Assembly (NCBI RefSeq): GCF_037478135.1 | Contig: NZ_JBBHDV010000001.1 | Span: 1-64,000 of the forward strand | Length of the DNA stretch: 64,000 bases | Reading direction: 5' to 3' | From: Denitratimonas sp037478135 | GTDB lineage: Bacteria; Pseudomonadota; Gammaproteobacteria; Xanthomonadales; Xanthomonadaceae | Part shown: piece after piece, positions 51,546-60,441 of the stretch | Position numbering within the stretch: position 1 is the stretch's first letter | Layout of the letters: each line of letters begins with the position of its first letter | Program-made: the position numbers and the translations under genes | The notes under the pieces: model-generated | Told to the model about the DNA's origin: nothing | Seen by the model: the letters and a program-made list of their open reading frames with translations, nothing else | The model's database searches: none

Positions 51546-52064
51546 ATGAGTCGGCGCCTGGAAGAATTGCTGGCGCGCTTCGCCTCCCGCGTACGTGCGC
51601 AGATCGCATCCAACGCATTGAATATCCACGGAATCGACCCGGATGACGTGGAGCAGGAGGTGCGCATCCGGCTGTGGAAGGCGCTGCAGCGTGACCCAAA
51701 CGCGGACTTCCCTGCGTCTTATATCCAGCGAGTGGTGGTCACGGTGATCGTGGACGCGGTACGACGGGCGCAGGTGCGCGCTGCCGATCCGCTGCCCGAT
51801 GCCGATGACGGCCACGAACTTCCCACTGTCGCGCCGGGCCCGGACCGGGTTGCCGCCGACCAGCGCAAGGTGGAGGAAGTGGCCCGCTGCATCGAGCTGA
51901 TCCCGCCCCGGCGGCGTCGCCCCTTGCAGCTCTACCTGCAGGGCTTCGGCCTTCAGGAAACGGCCGACATGAGTGGATTGACGCTGGATGCCGCACGCAA
52001 GCTGATCTATCGCGGCCTGGATGAAGTCAAAGCGCGGATGCGCGACGCTGGATACGAGGAATAG
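51546..52064 (+). CDS. ECF-type sigma factor
   Basis: This 172-aa sigma-70 family protein has region 2 with DVEQEVRIRLWKALQ and SYIQRVVVTVIVDAVRRAQ, then region 4 ending in LYLQGFGLQETADMSGLTLDAARKLIYRGLDEVKARM. ATG 51546 has GGAG upstream and follows the glycosyltransferase gene by 22 nt. The next gene starts 3 nt downstream and encodes a one-TM protein that could be its anti-sigma factor. Confidence 0.87.
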   Translation: MSRRLEELLARFASRVRAQIASNALNIHGIDPDDVEQEVRIRLWKALQRDPNADFPASYIQRVVVTVIVDAVRRAQVRAADPLPDADDGHELPTVAPGPDRVAADQRKVEEVARCIELIPPRRRRPLQLYLQGFGLQETADMSGLTLDAARKLIYRGLDEVKARMRDAGYEE

Positions 52065-52067
52065 GAA

Positions 52068-52574
52068 ATGGACGAGGCACGCATCAGGGAGCTGTACCGC
52101 CAGCATGCACTGGCGCAGGACGCCGTGCACGACGGCCCGCTGGCCGAAGACATTCTCGCGGTGTTGTCACGTCGCGACTGGCCGGCCGATGTGCATGGCC
52201 CGCTGGATCGTGTCGCCACTTCGGCCTTGTCGTCGGATATCGCCCGCCTGATGGAGGGGCTGGACCAGGACATCGAACAGCTGGCCCGCGACGTCCGGCA
52301 GGAGCGCGCTCCGCGCGTGGTGCCGTTGCAGCGGTTCCTGCGCCGTGGCCTGGCGCTGGCCGCCGGCGTCGGTGCGTTCGCGGTGCTGTTCGCACTGGTG
52401 CAGGGGCAGGGCTCGCTTGAACCCCAGCCGGTGCCAGGCACAGCGCAGCTTGCGGCGGAGGCCGACGGCGCGGACGTGATCATGGCGGTGTCGTTTGAAG
52501 CTGCCGAACGCGGTCAGGTGTCGGCCGCTCCGTCCAGCCAGGACACCATCTTCCGCGGCGGTTTCGGCTCCTGA
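52068..52574 (+). CDS. One-TM protein, possible anti-sigma factor
   Basis: This 168-aa protein has a cytoplasmic N-terminal part (about 1-88, helical, no Cys or ZAS motif), one TM helix (about 92-112) and a short periplasmic tail of about 55 residues. It follows the ECF gene by 3 nt with AGGA before the ATG. Size, topology and position fit an anti-sigma factor, but no known family is evident. The 11 bases around its stop are repeated downstream. Confidence 0.78.
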   Translation: MDEARIRELYRQHALAQDAVHDGPLAEDILAVLSRRDWPADVHGPLDRVATSALSSDIARLMEGLDQDIEQLARDVRQERAPRVVPLQRFLRRGLALAAGVGAFAVLFALVQGQGSLEPQPVPGTAQLAAEADGADVIMAVSFEAAERGQVSAAPSSQDTIFRGGFGS

Positions 52575-52669
52575 TCGAGGGCTCCTGATCAGGGCGTTGC
52601 AACTCGCCTGCCGCGAACCGTACGGCGCCACCATCCAGGGTGCCTATGGAGCGAACCTGTTACCCCATG

Positions 52670-52696
52670 CGCCTCCGTCACCGGGGGCGTTTTTTT
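52670..52696 (+). terminator. Intrinsic terminator after the ECF sigma operon
   Basis: A hairpin of CGCCTCC with GGGGGCG (one G-T pair) around GTCACC, 52670-52689, is followed by seven T. It ends the transcript about 95 nt after the stop. Confidence 0.8.
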
Positions 52697-52707
52697 GTTC
52701 GGAGCAT

Positions 52708-52764
52708 CTGAATAAGGCGCCATTCCGGCGAAAGCCGGAATGGCGCAGCGAGACTTGATCAGAT
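52708..52764. repeat. REP-like dispersed palindromic repeat, copy 2
   Basis: A 13-bp perfect stem GCGCCATTCCGGC (52717-52729) with GCCGGAATGGCGC (52734-52746) has a GAAA loop and is followed by GCGAGACTTGATCA (52748-52761). It is the same repeat as at 22976-23033. Base changes on one arm (A to G) are matched on the other, so the stem is kept. Confidence 0.75.
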
Positions 52765-52831
52765 ATTCCCGTCGCGCAGCGGCGAAAAGGTGTGATGCGA
52801 TCGGTGCCCGGTCACGGCCGGTGCGTCTGGC

Positions 52832-53470
52832 TCAGGCCAGCACGTGGCCGGCGACTGCGAGGAAATGGCAGGTGCTGCCGCCGATCACGAACGAATGCCA
52901 GATCGTGTGCGCGTAGGGAATGCGCCGGCTCATGTAGAAGAAGGTGCCGGCGGTATAGGCAAGCCCGCCGGCGAACAGCCATCCCAGCGCCCAGGCATCC
53001 AGCGCGCGCGTCATCGGCACGATGGCGACCAGCACCAGCCAGCCCATCGCGATGTAGATCAGCGTGGAAACGAGCTTGAAACGGCCGGTAAAGAACAGTT
53101 TGAACACCACGCCAGCCACCGCCAGCGTCCAGATCACCGCGAACAGGCTCCAGCCCCAGGCACCGCGCAGCCCGATCAGCGTGAACGGGGTATAGGTGCC
53201 GGCGATCAGCACGTAGATCGCGCAATGGTCGAACACCTTGAGCCGGGCTTTGGCGACCGGGTGCGGGATCGCGTGATACAGCGTGGATGCCACGTAAAGC
53301 AGCAGCAGCGCGGCGCAGAACACGATTGTGCCGGCCAATTGCCAACCATCCCCGTGCAGCGCCACCAGCGTGATCAGCACGGCACCTGCAGCCAGTGCGG
53401 CGGCGGCGCCGAAGCCGTGGGTAAGGGCGTTGGCGACTTCTTCGCGGAACGAGGCGGCGTGCTGGCTCAT
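52832..53470 (-). CDS. Hemolysin III / PAQR family membrane protein (YqfA-like)
   Basis: This 212-aa protein has seven TM helices and the family's metal ligands: an N-terminal EEVANALTHGFGA, STLYHA, FDHCAIYVLIAGTYTPF and AHTIWHSFVIGGSTCHFLAV. Related proteins affect membrane homeostasis; some have been called hemolysins. ATG 53470 was chosen over a longer frame. It is divergent from gshA, with about 170 bp between. Confidence 0.93.
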   Translation of the reverse strand: MSQHAASFREEVANALTHGFGAAAALAAGAVLITLVALHGDGWQLAGTIVFCAALLLLYVASTLYHAIPHPVAKARLKVFDHCAIYVLIAGTYTPFTLIGLRGAWGWSLFAVIWTLAVAGVVFKLFFTGRFKLVSTLIYIAMGWLVLVAIVPMTRALDAWALGWLFAGGLAYTAGTFFYMSRRIPYAHTIWHSFVIGGSTCHFLAVAGHVLA

Positions 53471-53643
53471 GGCACGCCACGATACGGCCATGACCGGAGC
53501 GCGACAAGCCACCGGCGCATCGTGGTTCAGCGCAGGCTGGCGGAATCTGTGCACTGCGGCCCCGACACCACCTGCGGCCGGCCCATGTCTTGCGGACTGG
53601 GAGTGCGGCCGCCATGCTTCGCATCCCCCCAGCGAGACCCGTC

Positions 53644-55029
53644 ATGCAGGCCGAAACTTCCAGGAACGAACCGATCCACGACCGTCGTGTACTGACGCAG
53701 GTGCTGGCTGCCGGTGGCAAACCGCGCGAAGCCTGGCGCATCGGCACCGAGCACGAGAAATTCGGTTTCCATCTGCCCGTGCCCGGGCAGGATCCGGCGC
53801 TGGCCCTGCGCCCGCCGGGCTACGATGGCGAACGCGGTATCGGTGCGATGTTGCGTGGCCTGGCCGGGCTTGGCTGGCAGGCGGTCGAGGAGAACGGTGT
53901 GCTGATCGCACTTCAGCGCGATGGCGCCTCGGTGACACTGGAGCCGGCCGGGCAACTGGAGTTGTCCGGCGCACCGCTGGAGAATATCCACGAAACCTGC
54001 TGTGAAACCACCGGCCATCTGGAAGAGGTCAAGGCCGTGGCCGAACCGCTGGGCCTGGGCTTCCTAGGCATGGGTTTCCAGCCGAAATGGCGGCGCGAAG
54101 ACATGCCCTGGATGCCGAAGGGCCGCTACAAGATCATGCGCCAGTACATGCCTAAGGTCGGCACGCTCGGCCTGGACATGATGACCCGCACCTGCACGGT
54201 GCAGGTGAACCTGGATTTCGCCAACGAAGCGGACATGGTGAAGAAGTTCCGGGTCTCGCTGGCGCTGCAGCCGGTGGCCACGGCGCTGTTCGCCGATTCG
54301 CCGTTCACCGAAGGCCGGCCGAACGGATTTCTCTCCTACCGCTCGCACATCTGGACCGATACCGATCCGGACCGCACCGGCATGCTGGATTTCGTGTTCG
54401 AGGACGGCTTCGGCTACGAACGCTATGTCGACTACCTGCTGGATGTGCCGATGTACTTCGTGCAGCGCGGCAGCGACTACATCGACGTGGCCGGTCAGAG
54501 CTTCCGTGATTTCCTCGACGGCCGCCTTCCCGGCCTGCCCGGCGAGCTGCCGACATTGCGCGACTGGTCCGACCACATGACCACCGCGTTCCCCGAAGTG
54601 CGACTGAAGACCTTCCTGGAAATGCGCGGTGCCGATGGCGGCCCGTGGAACCGGTTGTGTGCGCTGCCGGCCTTCTGGGTCGGTTTGCTGTACGACGATG
54701 CGGCGCTGGATGCGGCCTGGGATCTGGTGCGCGATTTCACCCGCGCCGAACGCCATGCGCTGCGTGACGGCGTGCCGCGCCACGGCTTCAAATTGCCGTT
54801 CCGCGAAGCTACGCTGCGCGAACTGGCGCTGGAAGCGCTGAAGATTTCCCGCGCCGGGTTGGCGCGCCGCGCGCGCTGCAATCCGGCTGGCGAGGACGAG
54901 AGCCTGTTCCTGGACCCGCTGTTCGAGTTTGCCCTGGCCAATCAGACCCCGGCCGAGCGCAAGCTGGACTTGTTTCATGGGCCGTGGGGCGGTAGCGTCG
55001 ACCCCGTTTTCGAACAGTTCGCGTACTGA
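53644..55029 (+). CDS. gshA: Glutamate-cysteine ligase, plant/proteobacterial type
   Basis: This is the first enzyme of glutathione synthesis (461 aa). It matches the alpha-proteobacterial/plant/xanthomonad class: GTEHEKFGFHL, ERGIGAMLRGLA, QLELSGAPLENIHET, FLGMGFQPKWRREDMPWMPKGRYKIM (written here as family blocks), TVQVNLDFA and FLEMRGADGGPWNRL. ATG 53644 is the likely start. No gshB is present in the window. The gene is followed at once by a SEC-C protein gene. Confidence 0.93.
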   Translation: MQAETSRNEPIHDRRVLTQVLAAGGKPREAWRIGTEHEKFGFHLPVPGQDPALALRPPGYDGERGIGAMLRGLAGLGWQAVEENGVLIALQRDGASVTLEPAGQLELSGAPLENIHETCCETTGHLEEVKAVAEPLGLGFLGMGFQPKWRREDMPWMPKGRYKIMRQYMPKVGTLGLDMMTRTCTVQVNLDFANEADMVKKFRVSLALQPVATALFADSPFTEGRPNGFLSYRSHIWTDTDPDRTGMLDFVFEDGFGYERYVDYLLDVPMYFVQRGSDYIDVAGQSFRDFLDGRLPGLPGELPTLRDWSDHMTTAFPEVRLKTFLEMRGADGGPWNRLCALPAFWVGLLYDDAALDAAWDLVRDFTRAERHALRDGVPRHGFKLPFREATLRELALEALKISRAGLARRARCNPAGEDESLFLDPLFEFALANQTPAERKLDLFHGPWGGSVDPVFEQFAY

Positions 55030-55036
55030 CTCCGCC

Positions 55037-55912
55037 ATGCCAGCCATCGATCCTCCCGTGCCGCGCGCCGCCTCGCGCACCCGCTTTGACGATGCCGCGA
55101 TCGAGCGGCTGGAGTCACTGCTTTTCGAGGAGTGCCTGCCGCAGGGCGGGCTCTCGCTGGAAGCGGTCGACGGGCTCTTCAGTGGCGCCCGGGTTTCACC
55201 CGGCCAGCCGTTGGAGCTGCCTGAACTGTTGCCGCTGGTGCTGGGTCGGGAAATCGCCGCCGCACCTGAAGAACTGCTGCATCTGTTGGAGCTGATGTGG
55301 GAAAGCATCGGCCAGCGCATCGCACGCGGCCCGACTGATGACCCGTCGCTGTGCATGCCGCTGCTCGGTCTGCCACCGGCCGGCGAGGCCGACGAACTGG
55401 ACGAGCAGGCCATGCTTGATGCCCTGGCACCCGACGATGGCAACGGTGAACACTTCCCAGTTGGCGCCAGTTGGGCGGTGGGTTTCATGCTGGCCTATGA
55501 CTTGCGCGCCAGTGATTGGGAGCGGCGTCTGGACGAGGATGAAGAAGGTGCGCTGGATGTGGTCGACATCCTCTCGCTGATCCCGGAAATCGATCTGGAT
55601 GAGGATGCCGACATGGACATCCAGGTTGTCGCGCCTGCGGCCGGGCAGTCCATCGAACTGCGGCATGACGAGGACGCGTTCGATCAGGATGACGACACTG
55701 AACAGGACGAGCCGATCAGCCTGGAAGTGCGGCTGGACATCATTGCCTCGCTGCCGGCCATCCTGCACGAATTCCACGGCATCGCGATCGACGAGCGCAC
55801 TTCGCGCGTTCCGCTGCGGCGTGAGCACGAGCCGGGGCGCAACGATCCGTGCCCATGCGGCAGCGGCCTGAAATGCAAGAAATGCCACGGCGATCCGGCC
55901 CGGCTGCACTGA
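55037..55912 (+). CDS. UPF0149/YecA-like protein with SEC-C motif
   Basis: This 291-aa acidic protein has a YecA/UPF0149 helical domain (EECLPQGGLSLEAVDGLFSGA, FPVGASWAVGFMLAYDLR) with a long acidic insert (about 180-240), and ends with a zinc-binding SEC-C motif NDPCPCGSGLKCKKCHG. SEC-C motifs occur in SecA and proteins that bind the ribosome or SecB. It starts 7 nt after gshA. Confidence 0.9.
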   Translation: MPAIDPPVPRAASRTRFDDAAIERLESLLFEECLPQGGLSLEAVDGLFSGARVSPGQPLELPELLPLVLGREIAAAPEELLHLLELMWESIGQRIARGPTDDPSLCMPLLGLPPAGEADELDEQAMLDALAPDDGNGEHFPVGASWAVGFMLAYDLRASDWERRLDEDEEGALDVVDILSLIPEIDLDEDADMDIQVVAPAAGQSIELRHDEDAFDQDDDTEQDEPISLEVRLDIIASLPAILHEFHGIAIDERTSRVPLRREHEPGRNDPCPCGSGLKCKKCHGDPARLH

Positions 55913-55968
55913 TCCGCGACACCGGCGCTGCATGACCTGCGGCAGGGTCCAGCGCGCCATCCGGGGTC

Positions 55969-55974
55969 TATGAT
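55969..55974 (+). promoter_or_regulatory. -10 box for a leaderless sensor kinase gene
   Basis: TATGAT ends 6 nt before ATG 55981 and no Shine-Dalgarno lies between. The transcript probably starts at the ATG. Confidence 0.4.
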
Positions 55975-55980
55975 GCGGCC

Positions 55981-57135
55981 ATGCTGCCCCATCTGAGCCA
56001 TTCCCAGCTGCTGCGCTACGCCGGCCTGTTTACCTGGGCCTGCGTCGGCATCCCGCTGGTCCTCAACACCTGGTATTTCCACGAAGGCCTGTCACGCGCC
56101 GACCTGATCGCCTGGCGTGTGGTGTACTTGGCGTTCGGGGTTGGCTATTGGGTACTGACCCGGCGCCTGGGGCGCGGGCGCAACCGGCCGCTGGATATCG
56201 CGCTGCTGGTACTGGTTACGTTCTGCGCGATCGCGGTCAGTCATTTTTCCAACAGCGGCCTGGGTGGTGGCCTGCTGCTGGTGATCGCCGGCATTCTGCC
56301 GTGGGTGTTGAGTCTGCGCATCGGGTTGGTCTGGCTGGTGCTGCAACATGTGGCGCTGGTACCGGTGTTTGCCGGGCGGGCCGAGTTCAGCGTCATCGAA
56401 GCATTGCTGCAGGCGCTGTTCTACATCGGATATTCGACCGTGGCCTTCGTCACCGGGCTGGTGGCACGGCGCCAGGCGCAGGCGCGCGAGGAGCAGCGCC
56501 GGCTGATATCCGAACTGCACGCCACGCGCGCGCTGCTGGCCGAATCCACCCGGTTGAACGAACGCACCCGCATCTCGCGCGAGTTGCATGACCTGCTCGG
56601 CCACCACCTGACCGCACTGAGCCTGAATCTGGAAGTGGCCACGCACCTGTCCGACGGACGTACCCGCGAGCACGTGCAACAGGCGCAACTGTTGGCCAAG
56701 CTGCTGCTGACCGATGTGCGCGAGGCCGTCAGCCGACTGCGCGATGACGACACCATCGATCTGCACGAGGCCCTGACCGCGCTGGCCGAGGGGGTGCCGT
56801 CGCTGACCATCCACCTGGACCTTTCCGAACAGCTGGCGGTCAACGATCCGTTGCGGGCGCAGGTGATCCTGCGCTGCGTGCAGGAGATCATCACCAACGC
56901 GGTGCGTCACGCCGAGGCCGACAATCTCTGGATCGCGCTGGCTGCCGATGAGGGTGGCATTTCGCTGAAGGCGCGCGATGATGGCCGCGGCAGTGCCGGA
57001 TTCGCCGCCGGCAACGGTCTGCGCGGCATGCGCGAGCGCCTGGCTGAACAGGGCGGGCGTCTGGCCGTCAGCACCGCCACCGGTGCCGGTTTCGCACTGG
57101 ACATATCCCTGCCGATGGAGGGTCCCAACCCATGA
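55981..57135 (+). CDS. DesK-like sensor histidine kinase
   Basis: This 384-aa kinase has about five TM helices (12-30, 43-60, 73-88, 95-130, 141-160), a HisKA_3 dimerisation helix with phospho-acceptor His203 (SRELHDLLGHHL), and an HATPase domain (ITNAVRHAEADNLWI, DDGRG, NGLRGMRERLAEQGG). The signal is unknown; DesK relatives sense membrane state. It overlaps its response regulator gene by 4 nt. Confidence 0.94.
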   Translation: MLPHLSHSQLLRYAGLFTWACVGIPLVLNTWYFHEGLSRADLIAWRVVYLAFGVGYWVLTRRLGRGRNRPLDIALLVLVTFCAIAVSHFSNSGLGGGLLLVIAGILPWVLSLRIGLVWLVLQHVALVPVFAGRAEFSVIEALLQALFYIGYSTVAFVTGLVARRQAQAREEQRRLISELHATRALLAESTRLNERTRISRELHDLLGHHLTALSLNLEVATHLSDGRTREHVQQAQLLAKLLLTDVREAVSRLRDDDTIDLHEALTALAEGVPSLTIHLDLSEQLAVNDPLRAQVILRCVQEIITNAVRHAEADNLWIALAADEGGISLKARDDGRGSAGFAAGNGLRGMRERLAEQGGRLAVSTATGAGFALDISLPMEGPNP

Positions 57136-57773
57136 TCCGAGTCTGCCTTGTCGATGATCAGACCCTGGTGCGCCAGGGCGTGCGTTCGCTGCTGGACCTG
57201 TCCGAGGATATCCGCGTCGTGGCCGAGGCCGGCGACGGACGCCAGGCGCTGGAGGTGATCCCACAGACCGCGCCGGACGTGGTGCTGCTGGATATGCGCA
57301 TGCCGGTGATGTCCGGTCTGGAGGTATTGCAGGTGCTGTCGGCACGTCAGCAGCTGCCACCCACGATCATCCTGACCACATTCGATGATGACGAACTGGT
57401 GCTGGCCGGGCTCAAGGCAGGCGCGCGTGGTTTCCTGCTCAAGGATGTGTCGCTGGAGCAGCTGGTGGCCGCGATCCACACCGTGGCCGGCGGTGGCTCG
57501 CTGGTGCAGCCGGCGGTGACCCAGCGCCTGCTGTCGGGCATGGAAACGATCCGCAACGATTTCGTCAGCCTCGGCCAGCCGGACCCGCTGACCGAGCGCG
57601 AAACCGAGATCCTGCGGCTGATGTCCGGCGGCTACTCCAACCGCGAGATCGCCAACTCGCTGGGCGTGGCCGAAGGCACGGTCAAGAACCACGTCTCCAA
57701 CATCCTTTCCAAGCTCGGTGTGCGCGACCGCACGCGCGCCGTACTCAAGGCGTTCGAGCTCAAGCTGATCTGA
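57132..57773 (+). CDS. DesR/NarL-like response regulator
   Basis: This 213-aa regulator has a receiver domain (Asp8/Asp9, phospho-acceptor Asp54 in VVLLDMRMPVMSG, Lys in FLLKDVS) and a LuxR-type helix-turn-helix (LTERETEILRLMSGGYSNREIANSLGVAEGTVKNHVSNIL). It is the partner of the preceding kinase, to which it is translationally coupled (ATGA). Confidence 0.95.
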   Translation: MIRVCLVDDQTLVRQGVRSLLDLSEDIRVVAEAGDGRQALEVIPQTAPDVVLLDMRMPVMSGLEVLQVLSARQQLPPTIILTTFDDDELVLAGLKAGARGFLLKDVSLEQLVAAIHTVAGGGSLVQPAVTQRLLSGMETIRNDFVSLGQPDPLTERETEILRLMSGGYSNREIANSLGVAEGTVKNHVSNILSKLGVRDRTRAVLKAFELKLI

Positions 57774-57947
57774 GGGCAAGGATGTTCGGCCCGGCGTCCT
57801 GCAGGCGGCCGGGCGTTTCGCGCCGCACGGGCTCCGTTCCATATGCGGGCCGCTTCGCCCTTTCCGGGCCGGGCGGGCATGGCGCGCGTCCGGGCCGTGC
57901 TGAATGCAGGTTGAGCCCGGGGCTGATCCGGGCAGGCAGCGGGCGCC

Positions 57948-57999
57948 GCCGCACGGTTTGCGCAATGCCGTGGCCGGATCGGCCGAAACCCCGTGCGGC
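57948..57999 (+). other. Structured sequence upstream of the SRPBCC gene
   Basis: The 330-bp gap 57774-58103 has no gene I can support. It holds a 9-bp stem GCCGCACGG (57948-57956) with CCGTGCGGC (57991-57999), enclosing a smaller hairpin GGCCG-GAT-CGGCC (57972-57984). A possible -10 TATGCT lies near 58016, so this may be promoter-region DNA and not a transcribed leader. Confidence 0.35.
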
Positions 58000-58103
58000 T
58001 CATGCTGGCTTCAGCTATGCTTCGCCGCTCCCGGCCGGGAAGACGCAATGCCGTCCTTTTCCGATCGGGTGTGGCGAGCAAGGAGCCCCCCGGAGAATCC
58101 CGA

Positions 58104-59276
58104 ATGACCCGTTTTTTTGAGTTGCTGACGTCCGTTTTGATCGTGGTCGCACTGTTCGTGCTGGTCGGCGTGTTCCTGCCCGACAAGCGCACGGTGCAGC
58201 ACAGTGTGGAAACCAGTCATCCCCTGCGGCAGGTGTATGACACCCTGAACAGCTTCAAGCGTTTCACCGACTGGAATCCGTTGCGTCAGCACGACCCGCA
58301 GGTGGAGTACACGATTTCCGGCCCCGAGCGCGGTGTCGGTGCGCATCTGGAATACAAGTCGGCCCGCCCGGAGATCGGCGAGGGCACCTGGCGCATCAGC
58401 GAGAGCGAGCCCGATGCACTGGTGCGCTACGCGGTCTACAACGATGCCTACGGCCAGAACAAGAACCACCTGCTGACGCTGAGCCAGCGCGGCAAGGTCG
58501 TCACCATCGACTGGCTGTATTCGGTCGATTACGGCTGGAACCTGCTGGGCCGCTACGCCGGCCTGTACGTGGACCGCACCGCCGGTGACGACATCAAGCG
58601 CGGTGCCGCCAACCTGGCGAACCTGCTGGCTTCGATGCCGAACTTCGATTACCGCAGCCTGGATGTCCAGGTCGACCAGATCGCACCGAAGAACATCCTG
58701 TACATCACCACCACTGCGGATCGCAACATCACCGCGGTGGAGAATGCGATGGATGTGGCGCTGAAGGATCTGCGCGCCGCGATCAGTGCCAACAAGCTGG
58801 TGGAAGCCGGTCGGCCGCGTCTGATCACCACCAGTTTCGGTGCGGAAAAGTATGAGTTCGATGTCGCTATTCCGGTCGCACTGCCGAGGCCGGATACGGA
58901 GCTGGATGCTGATGCTCCGGCCAATGGCGGCGACGAGCCGGCAGCCAACGGCGAAGCCGAGGCGGTTGCCGACAGCGATGGTGAAGCCGCTGATGAAGCC
59001 GAAGCCGACGAGACCCTGCTGGCCGCCCCCGAGCCGCTGGAAGGCCTGAACCTGCCGGACAACGTCCACAGCGGGCAGAGCTACGGCGGTCGTGTGGTGG
59101 TGGCGCCATACCGTGGCCATCCGGCCGCGCTGCCGCTGATCCGCGACCAGCTGCGTTCCTATGCCGCCGCGCATGGCGAGCAGCTGCATGAGCGTGCATT
59201 CGAGGAATATCTGACCGAGATTGACGAGACCGCCGCCGAAGACGCGCTGTTCCGCGTCTACTGGCCGATCCGCTGA
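58104..59276 (+). CDS. SRPBCC-domain membrane protein
   Basis: This 390-aa protein has a TM segment (about 5-25), then a START/SRPBCC-like domain (VYDTLNSFKRFTDWNPLRQHDPQVEY at about 47-72, then up to about 175) and a C-terminal part with an acidic linker (about 268-310, many Asp/Glu/Ala) and a GyrI-like ligand-binding tail (GRVVVAPYRGHPAALPLIRDQL). Such proteins bind hydrophobic ligands. ATG 58104 has CGGAG upstream. Confidence 0.85.
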   Translation: MTRFFELLTSVLIVVALFVLVGVFLPDKRTVQHSVETSHPLRQVYDTLNSFKRFTDWNPLRQHDPQVEYTISGPERGVGAHLEYKSARPEIGEGTWRISESEPDALVRYAVYNDAYGQNKNHLLTLSQRGKVVTIDWLYSVDYGWNLLGRYAGLYVDRTAGDDIKRGAANLANLLASMPNFDYRSLDVQVDQIAPKNILYITTTADRNITAVENAMDVALKDLRAAISANKLVEAGRPRLITTSFGAEKYEFDVAIPVALPRPDTELDADAPANGGDEPAANGEAEAVADSDGEAADEAEADETLLAAPEPLEGLNLPDNVHSGQSYGGRVVVAPYRGHPAALPLIRDQLRSYAAAHGEQLHERAFEEYLTEIDETAAEDALFRVYWPIR

Positions 59277-59292
59277 TCGACAATTGAAACAC

Positions 59293-59324
59293 CGGCCGGC
59301 ACGCTTGGACGTGCCGGCCGTTTT
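59293..59324 (+). terminator. Intrinsic terminator after the SRPBCC gene
   Basis: An 11-bp perfect stem CGGCCGGCACG (59293-59303) with CGTGCCGGCCG (59310-59320) is followed by four T. Confidence 0.8.
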
Positions 59325-59499
59325 GCATCCCGGCGCAGCCGTCCGGCAGACGCCATCCGCTGCCGGGATCCGGTTTTCATCCTGTCGCCGCCGGCAGCGG
59401 GGCGGGAACTTTCATCTACTTTCGTGGTAATTCGGCGCGCGTTGCGGCGCTCCGTTCCCGACGGATCGGTGCGCTGCCCGCATCCCAAGGGAGAAAGCC

Positions 59500-60441
59500 A
59501 TGATAGAAACCCAGAATTTGTCCAAACGTTATGGCCGCATCCAGGCGGTCGATGACGTGTCCTTCCGGGTCGAGCCCGGGCAGGTGCTCGGCTTCCTCGG
59601 CCCCAACGGCGCCGGTAAGTCCACCACGATGAAGATGATTGCAGGCTTCCTGACCCCCAGCTCGGGGAGCGCGAAAGTCTGCGGATTCGATGTGCGCGAG
59701 CAGTCGATCCAGGCCCGGCGCGAACTGGGTTATCTGTCCGAAGGCGCGCCCAGCTATGGCGAGATGACGGTCTGGGGTTTTCTCAACTTCATCGCCGATG
59801 TGCGCGGCCTGCAGGGCGCGCAGCGGCGCGAGCGGCTCGACGATGCGGTTGGCCGGCTGCAACTGGGCGGCGTGCTGATGCAGGTGATCGACACCCTGTC
59901 CAAGGGATTCCGCCGTCGCGTCGGTTTGGCCCAGGCGATCCTGCACGATCCACGCGTACTCATCTTGGACGAGCCCACCGACGGGCTGGACCCGAACCAG
60001 AAACATGAGGTGCGCAGTCTGATCCAGTCGATGGCGGCGCAGCGCACCATCGTGATCTCGACTCACATCCTGGAGGAGGTCAATGCGGTGTGCAGCCGCG
60101 CAATCATCATTGCTTCCGGCCGCGTGCTGGCCGACAGCACCCCGGCCGAACTGGAAGCGCGTTCGCGCTACCACGGTGCGGTGTCGCTGACCACGCCCGA
60201 GCCGTTGGCGGTTCGCGATGGCCTGCTGCGGGTGGAAGGCGTGGCGCAGGTCGAGATCGACGCGCAGGATGGGCGCATCACCGCGTTCCCGCGCGCCGGG
60301 CAGAAGATCTTCGAGCAGGTCGGCGAGTTCCTGCGCAGCCAGTCGGTGCCGGTCAGCGAGGTACAGCTGGAGCGCGGTCGTCTCGACGAGGTGTTCCGCA
60401 ACATCACCCAGGCGGCGCAGCCCGCGAAGGAGGCCGCATGA
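59500..60441 (+). CDS. ABC-2 type ATP-binding protein (GldA-like)
   Basis: This 313-aa ATPase has Walker A GPNGAGKST (34-42), the altered signature LSKGFRRR, Walker B VLILDEPTDGLDPNQ and H-loop STHILEE. It is close to GldA and NosF-type ATPases. GGGAGAAAG before the ATG is a good ribosome binding site. It starts a four-gene run with the permease, a GldG-like protein and a DUF4340 protein. The C-terminal 90 residues form the usual regulatory domain. Confidence 0.92.
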   Translation: MIETQNLSKRYGRIQAVDDVSFRVEPGQVLGFLGPNGAGKSTTMKMIAGFLTPSSGSAKVCGFDVREQSIQARRELGYLSEGAPSYGEMTVWGFLNFIADVRGLQGAQRRERLDDAVGRLQLGGVLMQVIDTLSKGFRRRVGLAQAILHDPRVLILDEPTDGLDPNQKHEVRSLIQSMAAQRTIVISTHILEEVNAVCSRAIIIASGRVLADSTPAELEARSRYHGAVSLTTPEPLAVRDGLLRVEGVAQVEIDAQDGRITAFPRAGQKIFEQVGEFLRSQSVPVSEVQLERGRLDEVFRNITQAAQPAKEAA

